The position numbers and the translations under genes are program-made. Below are positions 1 to 8,300 of a stretch of DNA of 40,695 nt, piece by piece; position 1 is the stretch's first letter; each line of letters opens with the position of its first letter. The stretch is from contig JAUZRW010000104.1 of assembly GCA_030950085.1 (NCBI GenBank), forward strand, positions 1-40,695. Reading direction: 5' to 3'. The notes under the pieces are model-generated. The model was not told the origin of the DNA, did not search any database, and saw only the letters and a program-made list of their open reading frames with translations. This DNA comes from Anaerolineae bacterium. Lineage in GTDB: Bacteria; Chloroflexota; Anaerolineae; Aggregatilineales; Phototrophicaceae.

Positions 1-84
1 CTCAATCTGCCCACGCATCTCCAAGATGATGTCAATCAGTTGTTCTTTATTCAGTTGTCTCAATTGCTCGCGTATCTCATTCAT
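1..84 (-). CDS. Start of a possible IS66-like transposase gene (partial, runs off the left edge)
   Basis: A minus-strand reading frame begins with ATG at 84-82 and stays open for 28 codons to the window edge. The peptide starts MNEIREQLRQLNKEQLIDII and continues with a short acidic helix. This hydrophilic, leucine-spaced helical start resembles the N-terminus of IS66-type (TnpC) transposases, but 28 residues cannot prove it. A TACAAT hexamer lies about 13 nt upstream and could be a -10 box. The gene faces away from, and directly abuts, a glycosyltransferase-linked methyltransferase that lacks its N-terminal part, which would fit an insertion breakpoint. It could equally be an unrelated small coiled-coil protein. 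Confidence 0.35.
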   Translation of the reverse strand, partial: MNEIREQLRQLNKEQLIDIILEMRGQIE

Positions 85-103
85 GTTTCAGATTGTACCA
101 TCT

Positions 104-478
104 TTTCTCAATTTCCGTTACAATACCCCTGAGCAGTTACAGCAATTTAACTACGGCAAACGGGGCATCCTCGATATTGACCACAAACGGTTATTTACAT
201 TTGGCTCTTTACGACAGGCATTACGCAATAGCGGCTATGAAATTATCGAAGAGCGTGGCATCCCTGCCCCTTATCCTCTAGCCATTGGCGATAATATCTT
301 ATCGCGGTTTCTGCTGTTGGTAAATCACATCTTAATGTTTTTCTCAAAAGGGATGTTTGCTTATCAGATTGCCATCGTTGCACAACCATTACCGACACTT
401 GAACATTTACTGGATGATGCGTATAAAGCCAGTGAGGAGTTATTGACAACTTATGGCGAGACAAGCATTAAGCACTGA
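104..478 (+). pseudogene. C-terminal fragment of a SAM-dependent methyltransferase of a glycan locus (5' truncated)
   Basis: The frame is open from the window edge, but recognisable protein begins only near position 104-116, at RYNTPEQLQQFNYGKRGI. It then shows the pattern DIDHKRLFTFGSL, a hydrophobic stretch around SRFLLLVNHILMFF, and PTLEHLLDDAYKASEE. I recognise this as the tail of class I methyltransferases that occur fused or next to family 2 glycosyltransferases in envelope polysaccharide loci. The SAM-binding Rossmann core (GxGxG region) is missing: upstream of 104 the same frame reads across the start of a divergent minus-strand gene. The stop lies 26 nt inside the next gene, so the two were probably translationally coupled. 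I read it as a remnant; a less likely alternative is a short intact protein starting at 26. Confidence 0.55.
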
Positions 479-2138
479 GCAACGTCTTATTCGGGCGGCG
501 ATGCTCTTCCTGCTGTTAGGGTTGTTGTTGAAGGCGCTTTCAATGCCGTTGGCGACTGTCCACTGGGATAGCAATTACTATCTGAATATTGGCAGCAATT
601 TTATTGAGCGCGGTGAGTTGACCCCGTATATGTGGCGACTGGGTGCAGATACCAACATTATCGCCGGTAGTGGTACGGGCTATGGTGTTCTTATACTCAC
701 CTACTGGTTCAAAGTATTCGGATTGTCGCTCTATTCGGGCTATGCTTTGATGTACATCGTCGGCGTGCTGAGTCTGGTTGTGCTTTATTTTTTAGCCCGA
801 GATTGGTGGCAAAGCCGACAAGCTGGCATCATTGCAATTGTATTTACAGCCTTAAGTGGCGCTTTTATAGCGCAATTCTACATTCGGATGGATGCCCTAG
901 GCGTGTTAGCCTATTTGCTGGTTTTATGGCTTCATTTGACTGCGGTACGTCGGCAACACAACTGGTTGCATTTTGCTGTCGGGGTGGCAATCATTGTTGC
1001 CGTAGAGGTTCATATTCAGACGTTGCTCTACATTGTTGCAATTAGCTTTTATTATCTATTGGAATACCTCCGGCTTTTGCGGCGTGAACGTCGTATTTTG
1101 CTGATAAGACCTTCTATATTTTACTTTTCAGGGGCATTCATCGCTGGTGTGATTTATCTCTTCATTCATGTCTTTCCTGACCCTGAAGCCTATTTCATCA
1201 TTGCTCGTAATTGTCAAAATTGTACGTCCGCAGGTATTGCAAAAGAAATTGAACGTTACCTTATTTACATTTATGGTTACAGTTTAGATGCTTTCATTTT
1301 CTGCCTTGCCATAGCGATTGCTTGGTCACGTCGTAGTGCGCCGGACAAACATTTCTTCACGCTGTTAATTGGTTACCTTTTAGGACAAGCGATTATCAGC
1401 CCACCGGCACAAATCCACTATATAACCCATATGATTCCATTGGTTGGAATCGGCGTAGGTGGCATATTTCATACCACCCAAGAATCTGAAAACGGCATAA
1501 CACAGCGCCAATTAACGATGGGGCTAGTTGGTGTTAGCTTTCTTTTAGTTTTTCAATTTATTTCGGTACTTGGCAATTCTGAAACTGATAATCAAGCACC
1601 AGACAATGTAGCTTATGTGCAGGACTATATTGCATCTGATACGGTTGTCATGGGCTTGCCGCCTTTATATCATCATTTAATAGAGTACGACAGATTTTTA
1701 TCCTACCGTGCAGGAGAACAGCACGGGATTAATCTACGCGACGAAGATTACATGACTTTCTGGGAGCGTGAACAACCGCAAGTATTTATTGGACAAGCAC
1801 GCGAAGATGACAACCTGTGGTGGGAATATATGAACATCCATGATTTCCAACAAGTTCGTGCGGATGTCTGGGTTGCAGGTGATTTATTAGAAACACTCAT
1901 CATAGATAATCCTATGCCAGAAATTAGCTTTGCAAGTACGGAAAGTTCGGTATTATTTGGCGATTGTATTGTATTGGAGTGGTCAGTTTTGGATGCTGAT
2001 TCTATTACCATAAACAGGGTATCTGAAAATTCATCTGGTATGAAGGAGATATGTCCTAATACCACAACAGATTACACCTTATCTGCTTATTGGGTTGGTG
2101 GCATTGAAACAGAAACTATCACAACAGAAGTTGATTAA
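453..2138 (+). CDS. GT-C fold membrane glycosyltransferase (GT39/ArnT-like) with C-terminal Ig-like domain
   Basis: The 561-residue protein opens with a membrane helix at about 12-35 and then HWDSNYY (Asp39), the first-loop acidic motif typical of polyprenyl-phosphate-sugar-dependent GT-C enzymes. About nine further hydrophobic segments run to residue 375 (for example 98-115, 126-140, 149-161, 174-200, 227-240, 283-318, 356-375). The remaining 185 residues are predicted outside. Residues from about 490 resemble an Ig-like module: CIVLEWSV, then DSITINRV, then CPNTTTDYTLSAYW, the usual LSW...TYTLTA pattern. An EWSV-type strand after a transferase C-domain is odd. The start at ATG 453 has GAGGAG about 13 nt upstream and overlaps the preceding reading frame. 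Likely role: transfer of a lipid-linked sugar in the envelope; donor and acceptor are unknown. Confidence 0.7.
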   Translation: MARQALSTEQRLIRAAMLFLLLGLLLKALSMPLATVHWDSNYYLNIGSNFIERGELTPYMWRLGADTNIIAGSGTGYGVLILTYWFKVFGLSLYSGYALMYIVGVLSLVVLYFLARDWWQSRQAGIIAIVFTALSGAFIAQFYIRMDALGVLAYLLVLWLHLTAVRRQHNWLHFAVGVAIIVAVEVHIQTLLYIVAISFYYLLEYLRLLRRERRILLIRPSIFYFSGAFIAGVIYLFIHVFPDPEAYFIIARNCQNCTSAGIAKEIERYLIYIYGYSLDAFIFCLAIAIAWSRRSAPDKHFFTLLIGYLLGQAIISPPAQIHYITHMIPLVGIGVGGIFHTTQESENGITQRQLTMGLVGVSFLLVFQFISVLGNSETDNQAPDNVAYVQDYIASDTVVMGLPPLYHHLIEYDRFLSYRAGEQHGINLRDEDYMTFWEREQPQVFIGQAREDDNLWWEYMNIHDFQQVRADVWVAGDLLETLIIDNPMPEISFASTESSVLFGDCIVLEWSVLDADSITINRVSENSSGMKEICPNTTTDYTLSAYWVGGIETETITTEVD

Positions 2139-2183
2139 TCTAGCCATTGCACCACGAAATTTGATGGTCAAAATGACTGAAAC

Positions 2184-2213
2184 GGGACGATATGTAGTAA
2201 TCGTCCCTTAGTA
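2184..2213. terminator. Intrinsic terminator shared by two convergent genes
   Basis: A perfect 8-bp stem, GGGACGAT (2184-2191) with ATCGTCCC (2200-2207), encloses an 8-nt loop and is followed by TTAGTATTTC. It lies between the glycosyltransferase stop (2138) and the uvrB stop (2221), so it can act in both directions. The T-tract is imperfect. Confidence 0.7.
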
Positions 2214-2220
2214 TTTCTAT

Positions 2221-4248
2221 CTAACTGAGCAACAAATCGCCTTTTGTGCCTTTTTTCTCTATCAGCACACCGCGTAGCTCAAATATTTGGTCACGAAGCG
2301 CCGCCGCTTTCTCGAATTCGAGGGCTTGTGCTGCCTTCTTCATTTCTGCCTCAAGTTCCTTAATCATCTTGTGCAGCTTATCCGGTGGGAGTGCTGTCAT
2401 ATCAACTTCTGTAGCACCCTCTGGTATATCTTCCATCGTATCATCCATCATTGCCTTCACTCGGTCTGTGATATCGCGGATAGATTTGATAATGGATTTC
2501 GGTTCGATACCGTGTGCTTCATTATGCTGCATCTGAACTTCACGGCGACGATTGGTTTCGTCAATTGCTGCTTTCATAGAGCGTGTTGTTCTATCGGCAT
2601 ACATGATGACCTTGCCCTCTATATGACGGGCAGCGCGACCTATCGTCTGAATGAGTGACGTTTCGCTACGCAGGAAACCTTCTTTATCGGCATCTAGAAT
2701 CGCTACCAGGGACACTTCCGGCAAATCTAAACCCTCACGCAGAAGATTGATCCCGACAAGTACGTCGAAAACTCCCGCCCGTAAATCGCGCAGAATTTCG
2801 ACACGCTCTAATGTCTCAACTTTAGCATGGAGGTATTGTGCTTTGATACCCATCTCATTGAAGTATCCGGCAAGTTCTTCTGACATGCGTTGGGTGAGTG
2901 TTGTCACCAATACCCGTTGTTTATTCTTCACACGCGCCGCGACCTCTTGCAGCAGGTTATCAATCTGACCTTCTATTGGGCGCACTTCTACTTCGGGGTC
3001 AATGACTCCTGTAGGACGGATGACTTGCTGCACGACTGCTTGACTCACCTCGTCTTCATAGGGTCCGGGGGTAGCAGTCGTATAAATTACTTGATTCCAG
3101 CGTTCTTCGATTTCTTCAAATTTTAGAGGGCGATTATCTAGTGCTGATGGCAAGCGGAAACCAAAATCAACCAGTGTTGTTTTACGCGAACGGTCTCCAT
3201 TATACATACCGCGCAATTGTGGAACAGTCATGTGGCTTTCATCAATAATCAACAGGTGGTCATCTGGCAGATAATCCAGCAGTGTGAAGGGCGCACTCCC
3301 CGCCGGACGTTGATCCAGATGACGTGAGTAATTTTCGATACCTGATGTGAATCCCATTTCGCGCAGCATATCAATATCGTAATTCACACGCTGCTCTAGC
3401 CGTTGCGCTTCGACCAACTTGTCTTCTTTACGGAAGAATTTCACTCGTTCTTCAAGTTCTTTTTCGATATCCATGATAGCTTGCTTGATATTCTCATCAT
3501 CAGAGATATATTCACGCGATGGAAAAATGGTAATGGACTGATGTTCATTGAGGATTTCACCTGTTAAGGGGTCAAACTCGGTAATGCGTTCAATTTCATC
3601 GCCGAACATCGCAATCCGAAAAGCAGTTTCGCTATAACCGGGAATGATTTCTAGGGTATCGCCTCGTACACGGAAGGCACTACGTTTGAGGATATCATCG
3701 TTGCGATTGTATTGGATACGAACTAAGTCGCGCAGAATCTTATCACGGCGTTGCACATCCCCGACAGCAAGGACAACTGACGCATTGTTCCAGCTATCAG
3801 GACTGCCAACCCCATAAATACATGACACAGATGCTACAATAATTACATCACGGCGCACAAACAGCGAAGCCGAAGTCGAGAGGCGCAAACGCTCAATCTG
3901 GTCGTTAATCTGTGTTTGCTTCTCGATAAACAGGTTATGACGCGGCACATAAGCCTCTGGTTGATAATAATCGTAGTAGCTCACGAAGTATTCAATGGCA
4001 TTGTTGGGGAATAGCTCTTTGAACTCAGCATACAACTGTGCTGCAAGGGTCTTATTATGGGCAAGAACCAGTGCTGGTCGCTGTGTTTTTTCTATTAGCT
4101 GTGCGACTACAAATGTTTTCCCTGTGCCAGTCGCCCCTAATAAAGTCTGATGCTTCAAGCCATTTTCGACATTAGCGACGAGAGCATCTATTGCTTTTGG
4201 TTGGTCGCCAGTCGGCTGAAATTCGGAGACAATCTTGAATTCGGGCAT
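2221..4248 (-). CDS. uvrB: UvrABC excinuclease subunit B
   Basis: UvrB is the helicase-like damage-verification subunit of nucleotide excision repair; it is loaded by UvrA and recruits UvrC. The 675-residue protein shows the family order: Walker A GATGTGKT, the tyrosine-rich beta-hairpin [12 protein letters not shown], the motif II DESH, ATPGPYE, helicase C-domain [10 protein letters not shown] and GRAARH, and a C-terminal UVR motif ([12 protein letters not shown]) that contacts UvrC. The reading frame extends 30 codons further upstream, but the -10 box lies inside that extension. ATG 4248 gives the family-typical [20 protein letters not shown] with AGGAG 5 nt before it; the adjacent ATG at 4251 is the alternative. 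A candidate LexA operator sits between promoter and start. Monocistronic. Confidence 0.97.
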   Translation of the reverse strand: MPEFKIVSEFQPTGDQPKAIDALVANVENGLKHQTLLGATGTGKTFVVAQLIEKTQRPALVLAHNKTLAAQLYAEFKELFPNNAIEYFVSYYDYYQPEAYVPRHNLFIEKQTQINDQIERLRLSTSASLFVRRDVIIVASVSCIYGVGSPDSWNNASVVLAVGDVQRRDKILRDLVRIQYNRNDDILKRSAFRVRGDTLEIIPGYSETAFRIAMFGDEIERITEFDPLTGEILNEHQSITIFPSREYISDDENIKQAIMDIEKELEERVKFFRKEDKLVEAQRLEQRVNYDIDMLREMGFTSGIENYSRHLDQRPAGSAPFTLLDYLPDDHLLIIDESHMTVPQLRGMYNGDRSRKTTLVDFGFRLPSALDNRPLKFEEIEERWNQVIYTTATPGPYEDEVSQAVVQQVIRPTGVIDPEVEVRPIEGQIDNLLQEVAARVKNKQRVLVTTLTQRMSEELAGYFNEMGIKAQYLHAKVETLERVEILRDLRAGVFDVLVGINLLREGLDLPEVSLVAILDADKEGFLRSETSLIQTIGRAARHIEGKVIMYADRTTRSMKAAIDETNRRREVQMQHNEAHGIEPKSIIKSIRDITDRVKAMMDDTMEDIPEGATEVDMTALPPDKLHKMIKELEAEMKKAAQALEFEKAAALRDQIFELRGVLIEKKGTKGDLLLS

Positions 4249-4263
4249 CATCACTCCTGTACA

Positions 4264-4275
4264 GAACGTCAGTTC
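4264..4275. promoter_or_regulatory. Candidate LexA (SOS) operator of uvrB
   Basis: Read on the uvrB strand the site is CGAACTGACGTTCT: perfect GAAC half-sites separated by 4 nt. This fits the Gram-positive DinR/LexA consensus CGAACRNRYGTTYC except for two positions. It lies 13 nt downstream of the TATAAT box and 15 nt upstream of the uvrB start, where binding would block transcription. The same type of box has been described for Dehalococcoides, another Chloroflexota. Confidence 0.7.
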
Positions 4276-4288
4276 GTATGAGATGAAT

Positions 4289-4294
4289 ATTATA
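4289..4294 (-). promoter_or_regulatory. -10 box of uvrB
   Basis: A perfect TATAAT on the minus strand, preceded by GC. No good -35 hexamer is seen at 17 nt spacing. Its place inside the upstream open frame is the reason for rejecting the longer UvrB start. Confidence 0.55.
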
Positions 4295-4406
4295 GCGTGA
4301 AAGACAAGGAAACTGTATACTGAAAATATCGTTTTCATAACAAGGCTTTCACAGAATGCTTGTCATGACAGATTTCCATATTCGTGCAAGTTCTCAGATT
4401 AGGGCA

Positions 4407-4435
4407 TTGACATTGCATCATACGAGTGCTAAGAT
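4407..4435 (+). promoter_or_regulatory. Sigma-70-type promoter of the tRNA unit
   Basis: TTGACA (4407-4412) and TAAGAT (4430-4435) are separated by exactly 17 nt. The predicted start, near 4442, leaves about 36 nt of leader before the first tRNA. This is one of the best consensus promoters in the window, as expected for stable RNA genes. Confidence 0.8.
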
Positions 4436-4477
4436 ACCTGAGCGTTTGAAAAATAATGCACATTAACAAAATCATAT

Positions 4478-4549
<72 letters not shown>

Positions 4550-4589
4550 CTGCTCGCGTTTAGCCTCAACACACATTATCCTAAAGTGA

Positions 4590-4663
4590 GGTGATGTAGC
4601 TCAGCTGGTTAGAGCGATCGACTCATAATCGATAGGTCGTGTGTTCAAGTCACACCATCACCA
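4590..4663 (+). tRNA. tRNA with CAT anticodon (elongator Met or Ile2)
   Basis: A complete 74-nt cloverleaf: acceptor GGTGATG/CATCACC, D-arm GCTC...GAGC, anticodon arm ATCGA-CTCATAA-TCGAT, T-arm GTGTG-TTCAAGT-CACAC, discriminator A. The anticodon is CAT. The D-stem has the elongator-type pairing and lacks the initiator GGG/CCC stem, so it is either elongator Met or the lysidine-modified Ile2. The TTCAAGT loop and CGA/TCG stem recall E. coli Ile2, while the acceptor lacks the E. coli TilS determinants; I leave it open. CCA is not encoded. Confidence 0.9.
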
Positions 4664-4666
4664 CAG

Positions 4667-4699
4667 CAAAAGTCCATACAACATCAGTGGGCTTTTTTT
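4667..4699 (+). terminator. Intrinsic terminator of the tRNA unit
   Basis: AGTCCA (4671-4676) pairs with TGGGCT (4688-4693) through one T:G wobble; flanking A and T runs extend the stem. Seven T follow directly (4693-4699). It lies immediately after the second tRNA and closes the transcription unit. Confidence 0.8.
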
Positions 4700-4804
4700 G
4701 ATTCTGTCAATACAGGTTTCCTACAATCTAACCATATCCAAAATAAAATCACTCACTATACTAACAGGGCATCATTTGAGAATGAGTTTGGAGTTGGAAT
4801 ACCG

Positions 4805-5377
4805 ATGAGTAATTTGATACCTGTCCAACGTGTAGAAGATATTTCGCTACAATATCAATCGACACCGATAGGATGCTTATTAGCATATCACAATCTAAAA
4901 CACCCCTTTAATGCTTATACTCGTGCTGAATTATTGGTTGGCATGTGTATGGATCATCGTAAACATCTCCATATCCCCGACAACTTTGCTTATATCATCC
5001 GTACTGGTGGCGCTAATCTGCGCTATAGCGAATTCAAAGTGTCATATGCAATCGCTGTCGGAGGGGTATCGGCAATTGCACTGATTGGGCATACCGACTG
5101 TGGCATGGTCAATCTCGCAGCACGCAAAAGCCAATTTATCGAAAATCTGGTTGGCAATGCCGGCTGGACACAAACACAGGCTGAAGAACATTTCATCAGT
5201 TTTGCGCCACTATTTGAAATTGGTAATGAGGTTGATTTTGTATTGAGCGAGGCAAAACGCCTCAGACATAAATACCCGAAAATTTTAATTGCTCCGATGC
5301 TCTACCGAGTAGAAGATAATCACTTATACCTATTAGATGAGGGCGAAACTAGACCTTCACCGACGGCGCAATTTTGA
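4805..5377 (+). CDS. Beta-class carbonic anhydrase-like protein
   Basis: Beta-carbonic anhydrases interconvert CO2 and bicarbonate with a zinc held by two Cys and one His. The 190-residue protein keeps the full set: CMDHR (Cys48, Asp50, Arg52) and GHTDCGM (His96, Cys99), plus RTGGAN at about 66-71 where the family has the conserved RNAGN loop. Zinc ligands and the Asp-Arg dyad are therefore intact and activity is plausible. The RNAGN-to-RTGGA change and short length place it among the divergent, small bacterial forms. The start at ATG 4805 has GGAG about 11 nt upstream, which is loose. The last 29 nt overlap the 3' end of the convergent gltB, so its final residues (ETRPSPTAQF) are read from DNA that also encodes the GltB tail. 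Confidence 0.8.
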   Translation: MSNLIPVQRVEDISLQYQSTPIGCLLAYHNLKHPFNAYTRAELLVGMCMDHRKHLHIPDNFAYIIRTGGANLRYSEFKVSYAIAVGGVSAIALIGHTDCGMVNLAARKSQFIENLVGNAGWTQTQAEEHFISFAPLFEIGNEVDFVLSEAKRLRHKYPKILIAPMLYRVEDNHLYLLDEGETRPSPTAQF

Positions 5378-8300
5378 TGAAGTGATTCTGCGGCTCTTTG
5401 AGCAATGCGTAGAGATGTATTGCAGCTTCTGGTTGATTGTTCAATTCAAGCGTTTTGATATAGTGGCTCAGTAATTGGTGAACATCCTCTGCTCCATTTT
5501 CGTCTAAGGGAACAATCTCTACAGGCGAACCGGGCGCAATGCGGTAACGAATCGCATCAATGGTCAGATTCATCTCCGATTGAATGCGTTGATAGACAGC
5601 ACCCCCTGTCATCCCGGCACAAATCCATGGGCCGGGGTCGCCTAATACCAACACACGCCCACTCGTCATATACTCGAAGGCATACCCTTTCAAGTTAGCA
5701 CGCGCCCCTAAACCACCCAATTCATCGCGCAAGGGTTCGCGGATTTCACCACCAAAGACCACATCAGCACCACTCATACGGATACAAGCACGAGTATCGG
5801 CATTGCCTTGGATGATAAATAATCCGCCTTGTGCGCCATAAGCAAAACTCTTACCCACTGAACCATCAAGCCGTGTACCATTGTGATTCAGTCCTTTGAG
5901 AATGCTGATTCGACCTGACTTGGCACATTTTCCAACACCATCTTGCGCCCCACCTTCTGCGAGAATGTTGACAGGGCTTTCGAGAAATGCACCCAAGCCG
6001 TTTCCGGGGACGGCACTATTACTAAAACTCAGGTGAACAGCCTTCAAACGGTCACTGTGTTGCACTTCGCCACGCGCAATCGCGCCAGAAAGATGTGTGC
6101 CGAGTGCGCGGTCTTGAGCCATCACCTGCTCATCATCATAGGTCAATTCGTATTCACCCTTGGCAACATAATGCGAAACAACATCAGAAATTTGACGACT
6201 GACGATGTTACGAGGACGGGCAACACGCAAACCGCCCGGTTGAGCGCGTTTTTCCGGTTGCTCTGGTGCGGGTTTTAGCAATTGTGTCAAATCAATACGG
6301 TCATGCAGGCTGACTTGTTCCAATAAATCGGCACGCCCGACTAAATCTTGAGTCCGTGTGAAACCGAGCCGTGCAGTTAGGCAACGAACATCTTCTGCAA
6401 GCGCCTCAAAGACGCGCACAATACCTTCTGGTGAACCTTTTTCTTGGAAGGGGCGAAAGGCTTTGAAACCCTTCATTTCGGCTTCTTCAACTGTTTTGAC
6501 ATGCGTTGTAATTCCTACATGGCAAGTCCCGTCCTGACAACCGCGACAGATTGTACAACCCACTGCCAGCATAGCCAATGTACCGAATCCAACGCGATTT
6601 GCACCTAAACATAAGAACTTCACAACATCGCGTCCGGTTTTCATGCCACCATCAACCCACAACTCAACCTCTTTGCGGAGTCCACTATCGAGCAAGGCAT
6701 GATGCGATAGCCAAACACCAATTTCCGCAGGTAATCCGACATGACGCAAAGCATGAGTCCGTGCTGCACCTGTGCCGCCGCTATAACCAGTAATGGTGAT
6801 AATATCCGCACCCGCTTTGGCAACACCGACAGCAATGATACCCACACCCGGTACAACCGGAATTTTGACACTGATTTTTGCCAATGGATTAGCATTTTTC
6901 AGTTCATCAATGAGTTGTGCTAAATCTTCAATACTATATAGGTCATGATTATTACTCGGTGAAATGAGCGCCACACCGGGAGTCGTGCTGCGTGAGGCGG
7001 CTACTTGTTCTGTGACTTTGAAGCCCGGTAAGTGACCCCCTTCGCCCGGTTTCGCACCCTGACCAATCTTGATTTCGATAAAATCTGCCGAATTCAGGAA
7101 GCCAATATTGACACCAAAGCGCCCTGATGCCACTTGTTGACCGCGCCAAGTCTTGAATTTACCGAGCATATCTGGCAATTCACCACCTTCACCATTCATG
7201 CAAACGGTGTTCAACAGTTTTGCAGCTTCGGCATAGGTACGATACGCCAATTCGCCCTGTGAGCCAAACGACATCGCACTAATAATCATCGGCATACTAT
7301 GATTGCCAACGGTCATGTCAACATCTGCTGGGTTCACCTGTGGCTCATCGGCGGCTTTGATACTTAAAATATGGCGGATACTGACTGGCAAGCGATTTTC
7401 GAGTTCTTGTACTTCATCACTGTATTGTTCCCATGACATTTTGCCATCGGCAACCGCCTCGGCTTTTTTCCAATATTTGGGATTGAAACGGTCAGGGTTT
7501 TTGAGTCGCGCTCGTGCCTCACCACGAAATTCTGCTGCCCGTTCTTCAGCATCGGTTTGGAGTGCTGTCCATGTGAGGCCGCGTGCTTCGCTACCAAAAT
7601 AATTCGGGGTGCTAAAAATATTGGCAATCCCTTTTGCGAGACCAATCGAGCTAAAACTATGCCCATAACCTCTTAATTCATGGCAACCAATCGTCGAGGT
7701 CACTTTTTCTAAGCCGACAGTGAGTGCTTTCACGGTATTCGATAGCCAATGAATAATTTGGTCATCATCGGGATGATTACGGCTGCCGCGTGGCGCAATT
7801 CCGATGGCGACAGCATACAAAGCATACGGCAAAATCGCATTTGCACCGAAACTGATACAAAGTGCCATATCATGTAAATCACGTAAAGAAGCAGAGCGCA
7901 CCACAATCCCTGTTCGACGACGCAAATTCGGTTGTGCATCTGCCTGTCGTAAAGCCTTATCAACGGCCGATGTTAATAGTAAGGGGTCAATCCAGAGACG
8001 CTGACCATCTGCTACTGCGGTATCGTCTAAGATGAGGCATTGAGTCCCATTGAGAACTGCGTCAATCACCTCATTTTGTAGACGTTCAATCGCAGCTTCA
8101 ATAGTTTCATCAAGAGCCGCTCCTGCTGATAAAATCGTGGCGCGGTCATCAAAGAGTGCTATCAGTTGGTTAATGGTCATCGTGCCATGACGGTCTGCAA
8201 TTGCGCGTTGTGCTGCTTCACTACCGAGTGCTTCTAGCCCGCCGAGCAAGAAAGGTGTTTCAAGCTGAATGAGGAGGTCGGCATCATCGCGTCTATGACC

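Noticed and set aside
4249-4338. N-terminal extension of UvrB (30 further codons)
   Set aside because: The -10 box and candidate LexA box lie inside it, and MPEFKIVS from 4248 is the standard UvrB start with AGGAG 5 nt upstream.
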